Shown here in pieces: positions 8,617-17,183 of a stretch of 42,148 bases of DNA (positions are counted from its first letter, which is position 1; every line of letters starts with the position of its first letter). The position numbers and the translations under genes were made by a program. Below the pieces are notes generated by a model, which saw only the letters and a program-made list of their open reading frames with translations, searched no databases and was not told the DNA's origin. This DNA comes from Aquincola tertiaricarbonis (lineage in GTDB: Bacteria; Pseudomonadota; Gammaproteobacteria; Burkholderiales; Burkholderiaceae_C): positions 1 to 42,148 of the forward strand of contig NZ_JZUE01000035.1 in the NCBI RefSeq assembly GCF_000969605.1, written 5' to 3'.

Positions 8617-9195
8617 ATGCAGATGGAAATAGCGCACACCTCCGCCGCCGGCCAGGCCCGGCCGCGGGTGCGTGTGCAGGCCGCCGATTTCGACCTGTCC
8701 GCCGAAGTGGCCGAGCTGCGTGCCGGCGATGCCGGCATCGGCGCGGTGGCCGCCTTCGTCGGCACGGTGCGCGACCGCGACGGCAGTGCCGCACAGGCCG
8801 CCGCGCCGGTCAGCCTGCTGGAGCTGGAGCACTATCCCGGCATGACCGAGCGCGCGATCGAGGCCATGATCGACGAGGCGCAGCGCCGCTTCGGCATCCG
8901 CGGCGCGCGGGTGGTGCATCGCATCGGCCCGCTGGCGCTGAACGAGCAGATCGTGCTGGTGGCCGTGGCCGCCGCGCACCGCGGCGAGGCCTTCCAGGCC
9001 TGCGAGTTCCTGATGGACTACCTGAAGACCCAGGCCCCGTTCTGGAAGAAGGAACACAGCGCCGACGGCGCCCGCTGGGTGGATGCCCGCGTGGCCGACG
9101 ATGCCGCCGCCGCTCGCTGGGGCCTGCCGGCGACCAACCTCGCCGGCAGCGTTGCCGGGCTTCCACCCGCCCTGCCGGCGGTGCAGCCCGCATGA
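8617..9195 (+). CDS. moaE: Molybdopterin synthase catalytic subunit MoaE
   Basis: The 192-residue protein contains a complete MoaE domain at about residues 17-160, with VAAFVGTVRD (44-53), LELEHYPGMTE (68-78), VHRIGPLALNEQIVLVAVAAAHR and the active-site segment YLKTQAPFWKKE (135-146), whose lysines 137 and 144/145 correspond to the two catalytic lysines, followed by ARWVDA. It is about 40 residues longer than E. coli MoaE because of a short N-terminal leader and an Ala/Pro-rich C-terminal tail. ATGs at 8617 and 8623 are both possible starts; neither has a strong ribosome-binding site. The stop overlaps the crcB ATG. Confidence 0.93.
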   Translation: MQMEIAHTSAAGQARPRVRVQAADFDLSAEVAELRAGDAGIGAVAAFVGTVRDRDGSAAQAAAPVSLLELEHYPGMTERAIEAMIDEAQRRFGIRGARVVHRIGPLALNEQIVLVAVAAAHRGEAFQACEFLMDYLKTQAPFWKKEHSADGARWVDARVADDAAAARWGLPATNLAGSVAGLPPALPAVQPA

Positions 9196-9593
9196 CGGCC
9201 GCCCTCGGCGCGGTGCCCTGGACCACCGTGGCGGCGATCGGCATCGGCGCGGCCGCCGGTGCGCTGGCCCGCTTTGCCGCCGGGCTGTGGTTCAACGGCC
9301 TGTGGCGCGGCTTTCCGCTGGGCACGCTGCTGGTGAATTGCGTGGGCGGCTTCCTGGTCGGCGCGGCGATGGTGCTGTTCGCACGCCACCCGGACGAGAC
9401 GCTGCGCCACCTTGCAGTCACCGGCTTCCTCGGTGGGCTCACCACCTTCTCGGCCTTCTCCGGCGAATCGCTGGGCCTGCTGCAGCGCGGCGAGCTGCCG
9501 ATGGCCGCGGCCCATACCCTGTCCCACGTGCTGGGCGCGCTGCTGTGCGCCAGCCTCGGCTTCCTGCTCGCGCGGGCGGCGCTGCGCCCATGA
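9192..9593 (+). CDS. crcB: Fluoride ion channel CrcB/Fluc
   Basis: A small inner-membrane protein of 133 residues with four predicted hydrophobic segments (about 12-33, 40-62, 72-95 and 103-128). It forms dual-topology dimers that export fluoride. The signature motifs are present: [14 protein letters not shown] with the conserved Asn, and [15 protein letters not shown] with the central TTFS. The start overlaps the moaE stop (ATGA), and the stop overlaps the ATG of the flavin reductase gene (ATGA). There is therefore no room for a fluoride riboswitch directly upstream. Confidence 0.93.
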   Translation: MTAALGAVPWTTVAAIGIGAAAGALARFAAGLWFNGLWRGFPLGTLLVNCVGGFLVGAAMVLFARHPDETLRHLAVTGFLGGLTTFSAFSGESLGLLQRGELPMAAAHTLSHVLGALLCASLGFLLARAALRP

Positions 9594-10123
9594 ACGCACC
9601 CATCGACGCGGCGATGAAACTGCCCGCCCAGGCCGATCCCGCCGCCGCGCGCCTGGCGCTTCGCGCGGCACTAGGCCGCTATGCCACCGGCGTGACCATC
9701 ATCACCTGCCGCGACGCCGACGGCGCGCCGGTGGGGCTGACGGCCAATTCCTTCAGCGCGCTGTCGCTCGATCCGCCGCTGGTGCTGTGGTCGCTGCGCC
9801 AGGCCAGCGGCAGCCTGGCGCCGTTCTCGGCGGCGCCGGTGTTCGCGGTCAACGTGCTGGCGGAAGACCAGGTCGAGCTGTCGCGGCGCTTCGCGTCGTC
9901 GGTGGCCGACAAGTTCCAGGGCGGCGACTGGCGCGACGGGGCGCACGGCGCGCCGGTGCTGGCCGGCTGCGCCGCGGTGTTCGAGTGCGCGCTGACGGCG
10001 CAGCAGACGGCCGGCGACCATGTGCTGTTCATCGGCCAGGTGCTGGCCCACTGCCATGCGGCCGAGACGGCGCCGCTGGTATTCCACGCCGGGCACTATC
10101 ACGACCTGGGCGACCGGCTGTAG
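9590..10123 (+). CDS. Flavin reductase-like, FMN-binding protein
   Basis: The 177-residue protein belongs to the HpaC/flavin reductase family, split-barrel flavoproteins that supply reduced flavin to monooxygenases. After a 30-residue leader the domain begins [18 protein letters not shown] and continues with [40 protein letters not shown] and [13 protein letters not shown], all typical of the family. No partner monooxygenase is nearby, so the substrate is unknown. The ATG overlaps the crcB stop, and the gene lies upstream of clpB, which has its own heat-shock promoter. Confidence 0.88.
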   Translation: MNAPIDAAMKLPAQADPAAARLALRAALGRYATGVTIITCRDADGAPVGLTANSFSALSLDPPLVLWSLRQASGSLAPFSAAPVFAVNVLAEDQVELSRRFASSVADKFQGGDWRDGAHGAPVLAGCAAVFECALTAQQTAGDHVLFIGQVLAHCHAAETAPLVFHAGHYHDLGDRL

Positions 10124-10133
10124 CCACCGTCGA

Positions 10134-10157
10134 TGCGCCAGGCCTTGACCTGGCGCA
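10134..10157. repeat. Perfect inverted repeat immediately upstream of the clpB heat-shock promoter
   Basis: TGCGCCAGG (10134-10142) and CCTGGCGCA (10149-10157) form a perfect nine-base stem with the loop CCTTGA. It starts ten bases after the flavin reductase stop and ends one base before the -35 box of the clpB promoter. No T-run follows on the plus strand. It could terminate the upstream operon or act as an operator for clpB. Confidence 0.6.
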
Positions 10158-10158
10158 A

Positions 10159-10187
10159 CTTGAAAACGGGGCCAGAGCGCCTCATGT
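10159..10187 (+). promoter_or_regulatory. Sigma-32 (RpoH) heat-shock promoter of clpB
   Basis: CTTGAAA at 10159-10165 matches the sigma-32 -35 consensus exactly, and CCTCATGT at 10180-10187 matches seven of eight positions of the -10 consensus CCCCATNT. The spacing is 14 bases, within the usual range. The clpB ATG is at 10213, with GGAGG at 10199-10203. Heat induction of clpB by RpoH is well established in proteobacteria. Confidence 0.85.
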
Positions 10188-10212
10188 CTCTCGCAATCGG
10201 AGGTCAAACCCC

Positions 10213-12819
<2,607 letters not shown>

Positions 12820-12826
12820 CGTGGAC

Positions 12827-12857
12827 ACCCAAAATACCCATTTCGGGTATTTTGGGT
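12827..12857. promoter_or_regulatory. Perfect palindrome before the Phd/zeta-type toxin-antitoxin pair: likely operator, possibly clpB terminator
   Basis: ACCCAAAATACCC (12827-12839) and GGGTATTTTGGGT (12845-12857) form a perfect 13-base inverted repeat with the loop ATTTC. It is AT-richer than its surroundings, begins seven bases after the clpB stop, and ends 32 bases before the antitoxin ATG. Toxin-antitoxin operons of this kind are normally autoregulated by binding of the antitoxin to such palindromes. No T-tract follows, so a terminator role for clpB is less likely but not excluded. Confidence 0.65.
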
Positions 12858-12889
12858 AAGATGGCGGACATTCCTCCTGGAGCTCCGCC

Positions 12890-13285
12890 ATGTCCGCCTT
12901 GCCCGCCGCGATCGCCAGTTCCAGCCCGCAGGCCCGCTCGCGCCAGCGCATGCAGGCGCTGCCCAGCGTCTCCGCCACGCAGCTGGTCTCGGGCATGAAC
13001 AAGGTCACCAGCACGGTGATGGCCCACGGCGCGGTGGTGGTTACCCGCCATGAGCAGCCGGCGATGGTGCTGATGTCGGTGGAGCGCTACCTGGCGCTGC
13101 AGCAGGCCGCCGAGCCCGACCTGGACCAGCTCACCCGCCGCTTCGACGAGATGTACCAGCGCATGCAGGCGCCCGGCGTGGCCGACCGCATGGCCGATGC
13201 CTTCGCGATGACGCCCGATCAACTGGCCGATGCCGCGCTGGCGGCCGTGCAGGCCGACGGCGGCGGCACTCCCGCCGCCCGGTGA
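12890..13285 (+). CDS. Type II antitoxin of the Phd/YefM family
   Basis: The 131-residue protein has a Phd/YefM-type DNA-binding fold at about residues 26-75 (SATQLVSGMNKVTSTVMAHG, then VVTRHEQPAMVLMSVERYLAL), with a longer, flexible N-terminus rich in Ala and Ser and a C-terminal region that would wrap the toxin. The ATG is preceded by GGAG seven bases upstream. Its stop overlaps the GTG start of the kinase-like toxin gene (GTGA at 13282-13285), which shows translational coupling. It is expected to neutralise that toxin and repress the operon from the palindrome just upstream. Confidence 0.82.
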   Translation: MSALPAAIASSSPQARSRQRMQALPSVSATQLVSGMNKVTSTVMAHGAVVVTRHEQPAMVLMSVERYLALQQAAEPDLDQLTRRFDEMYQRMQAPGVADRMADAFAMTPDQLADAALAAVQADGGGTPAAR

Positions 13286-13923
13286 GCGCCGCGCGCCTGT
13301 ACGTGCTGGCCGGCGTCAACGGCGCCGGCAAGAGCAGCATAGGCGGCGCCGCGCTGCAGGCTGCCGGCGTCCCTTACTTCAATCCCGACATCGCTGCACG
13401 CAACTTGCGGCAGGCCGATGCCTCGCTGGGGCTGGAAGCCGCCAATGCGCAGGCCTGGCAGCTCGGCCTGCGCGGGCTGCAGCGTGCGCTGGCCGAAGGC
13501 GGCACCTATGCGATGGAAACCACGCTGGGCGGCCGCACGCTGCCGGCACTGCTGCTGCAGGGCGCGCAGCAGGGCGCCGAGCTGCACCTGTGGTTTGCCG
13601 GCCTGGCCACGCCCGAGCTGCACCTGCAGCGGGTGCGCAGCCGGGTGGCGGCCGGCGGCCACGACATCCCCGAGGCCAGGATCCGCGAGCGCTTCGACAG
13701 CAGCCGCGCCAACCTGGTGAAGCTGCTGCCGCAGCTGGCCAGCCTGCGGCTGTACGACAACAGTGCCGAGGGCGATCCGCACCAGGGCCGGCGGCCGGCG
13801 CCGGTGCTGCTGCTGCACCTGCAGCGCGGGCGCATCGTGCAGCAGGCGCCGCTGCCGCAGGTGGGTGAGTGGGCCAAGCCGCTGCTGGCGGCGGCCTGGG
13901 CCTTGCCAGGCGCGCTGGGTTGA
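13282..13923 (+). CDS. Zeta-toxin-like P-loop kinase
   Basis: The 213-residue protein starts at a GTG (VSAARLYVLAGVNGAGKSSIGG) and has a Walker A motif GVNGAGKSS at 11-19, FNPDIAARNLR just after it, and AMETTLGGRTLP, HLQRVRSRVAAGGHDIPEARIRERFD and LRLYDNSAEGDP further on. This is the pattern of the zeta-toxin family, in which kinases phosphorylate UDP-N-acetylglucosamine or related small molecules. The upstream gene encodes a Phd-type antitoxin rather than an epsilon antitoxin. The pairing supports a toxin role; activity and substrate are inferred only. Confidence 0.8.
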   Translation: MSAARLYVLAGVNGAGKSSIGGAALQAAGVPYFNPDIAARNLRQADASLGLEAANAQAWQLGLRGLQRALAEGGTYAMETTLGGRTLPALLLQGAQQGAELHLWFAGLATPELHLQRVRSRVAAGGHDIPEARIRERFDSSRANLVKLLPQLASLRLYDNSAEGDPHQGRRPAPVLLLHLQRGRIVQQAPLPQVGEWAKPLLAAAWALPGALG

Positions 13924-13938
13924 GCGCCTCGGGCCGCT

Positions 13939-14241
13939 TCAGGCGGCCAGCTTGGGCGCCGGCTTGGCGCGCTCCCGCGCGCTGACGAAATCGAAGGCAT
14001 GCTGCACCGCCGAGGCGATCATCTGGGCATTGGCCGCACGCTCGGCTTCGGTCAGGTAGAACAGGTAGTCCACCTTGTGGCGGATGTAGCGCGGCTGCAC
14101 CCGGTTGAGCGCGATGCAGGCCACGTCGATCAGCAGCTCATGCCGGGCGGCCACCTCGGGGAAGCGGGCCGACATCTCGACGACGGCTTCGAACACGCTG
14201 CTCTCGTGGTGGTTGTGGATGGAAGAAAAGTCCAGGCTCAT
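13939..14241 (-). CDS. ComFB-family protein (late competence/c-di-nucleotide-binding family)
   Basis: The 100-residue protein begins MSLDFSSIHNHHESSVFEAV and contains LLIDVACIALNRVQPRYIRHKVDYLFYLTEAERA, here described as DVACIALNR followed by PPRY-like QPRYIRH and VDYLFYLT. That pattern is diagnostic of the ComFB family. ComFB was first named as a small protein of the Bacillus competence operon, and recent work describes cyanobacterial members as cyclic di-nucleotide receptors. The start at 14241 is chosen because GGAGA lies just upstream; the frame continues further without homology or a ribosome site. It is a single gene, convergent with the zeta-like toxin gene. Confidence 0.82.
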   Translation of the reverse strand: MSLDFSSIHNHHESSVFEAVVEMSARFPEVAARHELLIDVACIALNRVQPRYIRHKVDYLFYLTEAERAANAQMIASAVQHAFDFVSARERAKPAPKLAA

Positions 14242-14307
14242 GACGTCTCCGTTGGCGGCAGTGGTGCCGGTGGCGGCGGTCATTGTGGGCAGCGGAGCAC
14301 GACGATG

Positions 14308-14323
14308 TCCCCCGAATAGGGGA
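14308..14323. promoter_or_regulatory. TCCCC-N6-GGGGA inverted repeat upstream of comFB
   Basis: TCCCC (14308-14312) and GGGGA (14319-14323) flank CGAATA, 67 bases upstream of the comFB start and just past the end of the araC-type gene on the same strand. The site resembles the symmetric targets of LuxR/NarL-type regulators, but no regulator is identified. Similar C5TA and TAGGGG boxes occur upstream of the giant repeat gene at 31592-31637. Confidence 0.35.
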
Positions 14324-14341
14324 GGCAAAACCGGGCTTTCG

Positions 14342-15208
14342 TCACGGCCCGGGCTGCAACGCGGCGCCGAAGAAGCGCGCCGGCGGCATGCCCACCGAGC
14401 GGCGGACCATCGCGGTGAAGGCGCTGGCGCTGGCATAGCCCAGGTCGGCGGCGATGCGCTTCATCGGGTGCTTGTGCGCCGCCATCGCCACCGCCTTGGC
14501 CAGCAGCACCTGTTGGCGCCACTGGCCGAAGCTGGTGCCCAGCTCCTGCTGGAACAGGCGGGCCACGGTGCGGGCGCTGGCGCCGGTATCGCGGGCCCAG
14601 CCTTCCAGCGTGGCGTGGCGGGTGGGGTCGTCCAGCACCGCCTCGCACAGCATGCGCAGGCGGGCATCGGCGGGCAGGTCCACGCCCAGCTTCACCGGCC
14701 GGGCGCGGCGCAGCTCGTCCAGGGCCAGTGCATTCAACCGCGCCTCGCGGGCCTGGGCCTCGCGGTCCAGCACCAGCGGGCGGGCCAGGCCGTCGGGGCG
14801 GGCGTCCATCGCCATCACCAGCGCGCGCAGCAGGTCGGTCACCTCCAGCACCCGGCACTGGCGCCAGGCGGCTTCCTCGGCACGCGGCACCTGCGGGCCG
14901 CAGCGGCCGGGCGGCTGGTGGAAGTACAGCGTCATCAGGTCGGTTTCGCTCAGCACCGTGACCGCGTGCTCCATGCCGGGCGGCACCCAGACCGCGCGTG
15001 ACGGCGGCACGATGTAGCTGCCGTCGGCGGTGGTGAGCCGCGTGACGCCGGTGGCCGAGAAGGCGAACTGCGCCCAGTGGTGCGCATGCGGCACCACGAA
15101 CTGCTCCGGCGTCAGGCGGTGGCGCTTGGCGCGCACCGGCCGCCCCGCGGTGGGCGTGAACAGGTGCGGCGTCAGCGGGCCGATGCGTTGCGGTGTCGGG
15201 CTTGGCAT
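14342..15208 (-). CDS. AraC-family transcriptional regulator with cupin sensor domain
   Basis: The 288-residue protein has an N-terminal cupin-like ligand domain (about 20-110, including VVPHAHHWAQFAFSATG and WVPPGMEHAV) and a C-terminal AraC DNA-binding domain (about 190-285) with two helix-turn-helix units: HATLEGWARDTGASARTVARLF and MKRIAADLGYASASAFTAMVRR, followed by GMPPARFF. It is divergent from the MFS transporter gene with only 65 bases between the two start codons, so it very probably controls that gene. The arrangement resembles the E. coli nimR/nimT pair. Confidence 0.9.
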   Translation of the reverse strand: MPSPTPQRIGPLTPHLFTPTAGRPVRAKRHRLTPEQFVVPHAHHWAQFAFSATGVTRLTTADGSYIVPPSRAVWVPPGMEHAVTVLSETDLMTLYFHQPPGRCGPQVPRAEEAAWRQCRVLEVTDLLRALVMAMDARPDGLARPLVLDREAQAREARLNALALDELRRARPVKLGVDLPADARLRMLCEAVLDDPTRHATLEGWARDTGASARTVARLFQQELGTSFGQWRQQVLLAKAVAMAAHKHPMKRIAADLGYASASAFTAMVRRSVGMPPARFFGAALQPGP

Positions 15209-15273
15209 GATCTCGACAGAAGTTGGCCGCCTATCGTAAAGCTGCCGAGGTGCCGCCGCCTACCATCGCCGGC

Positions 15274-16518
15274 ATGAGCACACTCGCAGCACCGCCCGTT
15301 CCCCTGCGGCAGGACGCCACCTTCATCGGCCTGGTGGGCATCGCCCACCTCATCAGCCACTACAGCCAGCTGCTGCTGGCGCCGCTGTTCCCGTGGCTGA
15401 AGGACGAGTTCGCCGTCAGCTATACGCAGCTGGGCTTCCTGCTCACCATCTTCTTCGTGGTGAGCTGCGTGGTGCAGGCGGTGTCGGGCTTCGCGGTGGA
15501 CCGCTTCGGGCCGCGGCCCATCCTGTTCATGGGGCTGGGGCTGCTGGGCGCCGCCGCGCTGGGCTATGCCACCAGCCACAGCTACGCCATGCTGGCCTTC
15601 TGGTCGGCGGTGGCGGGCGTGGGCAACGGCGTGTTCCATCCGGTGGACTACACGCTGCTCAACCGCAGGATCGGCAAGGCGCGGCTGGGCCATGCCTACA
15701 GCGTGCACGGCATCACCGGTAGCCTGGGCTGGGCGCTGGCGCCGGCCATGCTGGTGCCGCTGGCGCATGCGTTCAGCTGGCGGGTGGCGCTGATGGCGGC
15801 GGCCGCGCTGGCCTTTGGCGTGCTGGCTCTGCTGCTGGTCAACCGCCGGCAGCTGGAACTGCCGCCGCTGCCGGCCACGCCCGCCGCGCGGCCGGGTGCC
15901 GCGCCGCTGCAGGCCGAAGGCGCCTTCGACTTCCTGAAGATCCCCGCGGTGTGGATGTGCTTCGCGTTCTTCTTCTTCTATGCCGCGTCGTTGAGCGTGG
16001 TGCAGAGCTTCGCACCCGAGGCCGCGCGCCGGCTGCACGAGGTGCCGATGGGCCTGGTGGCCATGTGCCTGACGATCTACATGGTGTGCAGTGCCGGCGG
16101 CATGGTGGTGGGCGGCTTCCTGGCGTCCGACCCCGCGCGCTGCGAGCGCATCGTGGGCGCGGCCTTCGGCGTGGCGGCCGCCGTGGCGCTGGTGCTGGGC
16201 CTGAGCGACCTGCCGGCCACCGCGGTGCCGGTGCTGTTCGGCGCGATGGGCTTCTTCGCCGGCATTGCCGGGCCGTCGCGCGACCTGCTGGTCAAGCGCT
16301 CCTCGCCCGACAACGCCACCGGCCGGGTCTACGGCGTGGTGTATGCGGGGCTGGACATCGGCCAGGCGGTGGCGCCGCTGCTGTTCGGCGCGCTGATGGA
16401 CCAGGGCCGCTACACCACCGTGTGGATCGGCCTGGCCGCGGTGCAGGGCGTGCTGATCGCCAGCGCTTTCAACGTGCGGCGGGTGCGCCGCACGCAGCGG
16501 GTGGTTCAGGCGGCCTGA
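15274..16518 (+). CDS. MFS transporter, fosmidomycin-resistance/NNP-like group
   Basis: A 414-residue inner-membrane carrier with about 12 hydrophobic segments. It begins MSTLAAPPVPLRQDATFIGLVGIAHLISHYSQLLLAPLFPWL and has the MFS loop motif GFAVDRFGPRPILF between the second and third segments and the long central loop near residue 200. The pattern FHPVDYTLLNRR in the first half and GPSRDLLVKRSSP in the second is typical of this carrier group. The substrate is unknown. The ATG at 15274 has no Shine-Dalgarno sequence, and a TACCAT box lies about eight bases upstream, so a leaderless transcript is possible. An in-frame ATG at 15223 is less likely. The last 13 bases overlap the convergent tumA gene. 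Confidence 0.88.
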   Translation: MSTLAAPPVPLRQDATFIGLVGIAHLISHYSQLLLAPLFPWLKDEFAVSYTQLGFLLTIFFVVSCVVQAVSGFAVDRFGPRPILFMGLGLLGAAALGYATSHSYAMLAFWSAVAGVGNGVFHPVDYTLLNRRIGKARLGHAYSVHGITGSLGWALAPAMLVPLAHAFSWRVALMAAAALAFGVLALLLVNRRQLELPPLPATPAARPGAAPLQAEGAFDFLKIPAVWMCFAFFFFYAASLSVVQSFAPEAARRLHEVPMGLVAMCLTIYMVCSAGGMVVGGFLASDPARCERIVGAAFGVAAAVALVLGLSDLPATAVPVLFGAMGFFAGIAGPSRDLLVKRSSPDNATGRVYGVVYAGLDIGQAVAPLLFGALMDQGRYTTVWIGLAAVQGVLIASAFNVRRVRRTQRVVQAA

Positions 16519-16859
16519 AGCAGGAACTCCACCTTCACCGCATCGAACGGGAACTCGATGCCGGCGCTGCCGTCGGCGGGGCGGGTGAGCACGCCGGCCT
16601 GCAGCAGCGCAGTGACGTCGCCGTGTACCGCCTTCACGTCCCGGCCCACCCGCCGCGCCGCTTCGCGGATGGACACTGGGCCGGCACCGCACAAGGCCTT
16701 CAGCAACTCCCAGCGCTTGGCGCTGAGCACCTGCCACAGCAGCTCCGGCGTGGCGAAGCCGATCCGCGTGGCCGCATCGGCACGGCCGCTGTTCATCGCC
16801 CGCGCGGCATCGGCCAGCGTGTCGGCCAGAGAACGTACTTCAAGAACGACCGTTTTCAT
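16506..16859 (-). CDS. TumA-like antitoxin, HTH DNA-binding protein (HVO_A0114 type)
   Basis: A 117-residue protein with a winged-helix domain at about residues 45-100 (LWQVLSAKRWELLKALCGAGPVSIREAARRVGRDVKAVHGDVTALLQAGVL, described here as LSAKRWELLKAL plus VSIREAARRVGRDVKAVHGDV). This is the helix-turn-helix type found as the second gene of TumE/TumA toxin-antitoxin operons. Its ATG lies inside the 3' end of the toxin gene, with a 20-base overlap. It probably binds the palindrome at 17148-17171 to repress the operon. Its 3' end overlaps the convergent MFS gene by 13 bases. Confidence 0.83.
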   Translation of the reverse strand: MKTVVLEVRSLADTLADAARAMNSGRADAATRIGFATPELLWQVLSAKRWELLKALCGAGPVSIREAARRVGRDVKAVHGDVTALLQAGVLTRPADGSAGIEFPFDAVKVEFLLQAA

Positions 16860-17136
16860 GGTTCCACCTCGTGATGTCCGCGTTGAAATCCTGCATCAGC
16901 CGCTCAGGCGTTTCGAACACGCAGTCCGATTCGACCTCACCGACATGACGGTGATCCCCCTTGCCGCGCTCGTTGTCGTAGCGCAGCACGCACCGACCTT
17001 GAACCACGTAGGCCAGCCGGTACTTGGAAGGGTGGCCGGATGGCGGCACCGGCGCCGGCAGGCGCCAGACGGCCAGTTCCGCGAACGCGTCTTCTGCCAC
17101 CACGACGCGGCGGCGGATCAGGGCGATGGCCTTCAT
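16840..17136 (-). CDS. TumE-family toxin (DUF6516)
   Basis: A 98-residue protein with the TumE family pattern: an N-terminal MKAIALIRRRVVVAEDAFAELAVW, the Pro-rich turn RLPAPVPPSGHPSKYRLAYV, and the conserved YDNERGKGDHRHVG followed by FETPERLMQDFNADI. TumE toxins are encoded upstream of a helix-turn-helix antitoxin, as here. The mode of toxicity is not known. The ATG at 17136 is preferred because it starts the domain and follows a -10 box by eight bases; the frame is open 12 codons further upstream through the operator. Confidence 0.83.
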   Translation of the reverse strand: MKAIALIRRRVVVAEDAFAELAVWRLPAPVPPSGHPSKYRLAYVVQGRCVLRYDNERGKGDHRHVGEVESDCVFETPERLMQDFNADITRWNHENGRS

Positions 17137-17143
17137 GTTGGAG

Positions 17144-17172
17144 ATGATGACAACAGGCAAGGCTGTTGTCAA
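17144..17172 (-). promoter_or_regulatory. Promoter and operator of the tumE/tumA pair
   Basis: On the minus strand a consensus -35 TTGACA (17172-17167) is followed after 17 bases by CATCAT (17149-17144) as a -10 box. A perfect nine-base inverted repeat, TGACAACAG (17148-17156) and CTGTTGTCA (17163-17171) with the loop GCAAGG, fills the spacer and touches both boxes. A repressor bound there would block RNA polymerase. Transcription would begin about at the tumE ATG (17136), giving a leaderless mRNA. Confidence 0.72.
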
Positions 17173-17183
17173 TCAATCCAACA

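Noticed and set aside
9150-9195. Fluoride riboswitch for crcB
   Set aside because: The crcB start overlaps the moaE stop, so there is no untranslated leader that could fold as the riboswitch.
12827-12857. Rho-independent terminator of clpB
   Set aside because: The stem is perfect, but it is AT-rich and no T-tract follows. The position directly upstream of a toxin-antitoxin pair favours an operator; it is kept as an alternative only.
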